A stretch of DNA of 64,000 bases, taken from contig NC_134514.1 in NCBI RefSeq assembly GCF_027942865.1, forward strand, positions 1,196,169 through 1,260,168, written 5' to 3'. Below the pieces are notes generated by a model. It made no database searches. It saw nothing but the letters and a program-made list of their open reading frames with translations, and was not told the origin of the DNA. This DNA comes from Odontesthes bonariensis. Taxonomy: Eukaryota > Chordata > Actinopteri > Atheriniformes > Atherinopsidae. A program made the position numbers and the translations under genes. The stretch's first letter is position 1; each line of letters opens with the position of its first letter. This document shows positions 63,601 to 64,000 of the stretch, in pieces.

Positions 63601-64000
63601 TCTGGCTCTCCTGGCTGGGGCTCTGGCTCTCTACGCTGGGGCTCTGGCTCTCCCGGCTGGGGCTCTGGGGCTCTGGCTCTCTACACTGGGGCACTGGTTC
63701 TCTTCGCTAGGGCTCTGGCTGTCCTAGCTGGGGCTCTGGCTCTCCTAGCTGGGGCTCCGGCTCTCCTAGCTGGGACTCTGGCTCTCCGAGCTGGGGCTCT
63801 GGCTCTCTTCGCTTGGGCTCTGGCTGTCCTAGCTGGGGCTCTGGCTCTCTTCGCTGGGGCTCTAGCTGTCCTAGCTGGGGCTCTGGCTCTCCTAGCTGGG
63901 GCTCTGGCTCTCCTAGCTGGGGCTCCGGCTCTCCTAGCTGGGACTCTGGCTCTCCGAGCTGGGGCTCTGGCTCTCTTCGCTTGGGCTCTGACTGTCCTAG
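54656..64000. repeat. Giant >9.3-kb compound minisatellite, truncated by the window end
   Basis: Two related unit types alternate: a 24-bp unit ggctctctgggctctatggg-cgct (with ctgtgg, gactct, tggacgct and short 12/18-bp forms) and a 21-bp unit ggctctcctggctggggctc-t. Higher-order blocks recur: ttctagctctctacgctggg followed by tctttgcttcttttctggct occurs near 58850, 59700, 60910, 62040 and 63420, spaced about 0.85-1.4 kb apart. Nearly all frames on both strands are open (GSMGAGSL and LWALWALA plus, EPAPIEPRE minus) because units are multiples of three and lack stops. No splice, start or domain evidence supports coding. Confidence 0.96.

Noticed and set aside
54562..63727. ORFs of 759, 820 and 1198 codons in the terminal array
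   Set aside because: Several overlapping frames on both strands are open at once, which argues for repeat structure rather than selection on one frame. Kept only as a question in the findings.

Overview
This window is teleost fish nuclear DNA. The genes have spliced vertebrate exons with GT-AG introns, two intronless olfactory receptor genes lie among them, and the rest is dense with fish-type repeats (L2-like and Tx1/L1-like LINE ends, hAT, Harbinger and piggyBac-like DNA elements, foldback MITEs, very long minisatellites). I see no rRNA, tRNA gene, CRISPR or bacterial/phage content. The species cannot be named from the sequence.

Layout. 1-0.65 kb: CpG-rich block with what looks like coding exon 1 of rnf169 on the minus strand; the rest of that gene lies left of the window. 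1.66-7.26 kb: lipt2 (mitochondrial octanoyltransferase), plus strand, three coding exons encoding 229 aa. 7.3-12.3 kb: nested transposon debris. 12.5-35.6 kb: pgm2l1 (glucose-1,6-bisphosphate synthase), plus strand, 14 coding exons encoding 622 aa with every junction resolved. 35.65-36.6 kb: a GC-rich olfactory receptor on the minus strand, tail to tail with pgm2l1. 36.6-46.6 kb: repeats, a second copy of the pgm2l1 3' UTR at 40.56-41.82 kb, a GGAT array and a transposon-derived ORF. 46.7-47.67 kb: an AT-rich olfactory receptor, plus strand. 48.0-53.0 kb: a three-layer nest of insertions with a 4.36 kb hAT-type element at its core. 53.1 kb to the end: minisatellites, ending in a >9.3 kb array of 24- and 21-bp units that runs off the window.

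rnf169, lipt2 and pgm2l1 also lie near each other in the human genome (11q13.4), which supports the gene calls. They act separately: RNF169 in DNA double-strand-break ubiquitin signalling, LIPT2 in mitochondrial lipoate synthesis, PGM2L1 in glucose-1,6-bisphosphate production, and the two receptors in odour detection.

The most unusual feature is the set of pgm2l1 introns. Introns 2, 3, 6, 7 and 8 each carry a different tandem array, together about 8.6 kb of a 21.5 kb coding span. Several arrays abut the splice sites. The intron 2 array is bracketed by a perfect 20-bp copy of the exon 2 donor region, and the intron 8 acceptor is itself a slightly diverged unit of the intron 8 array, so these arrays carry many decoy splice signals.
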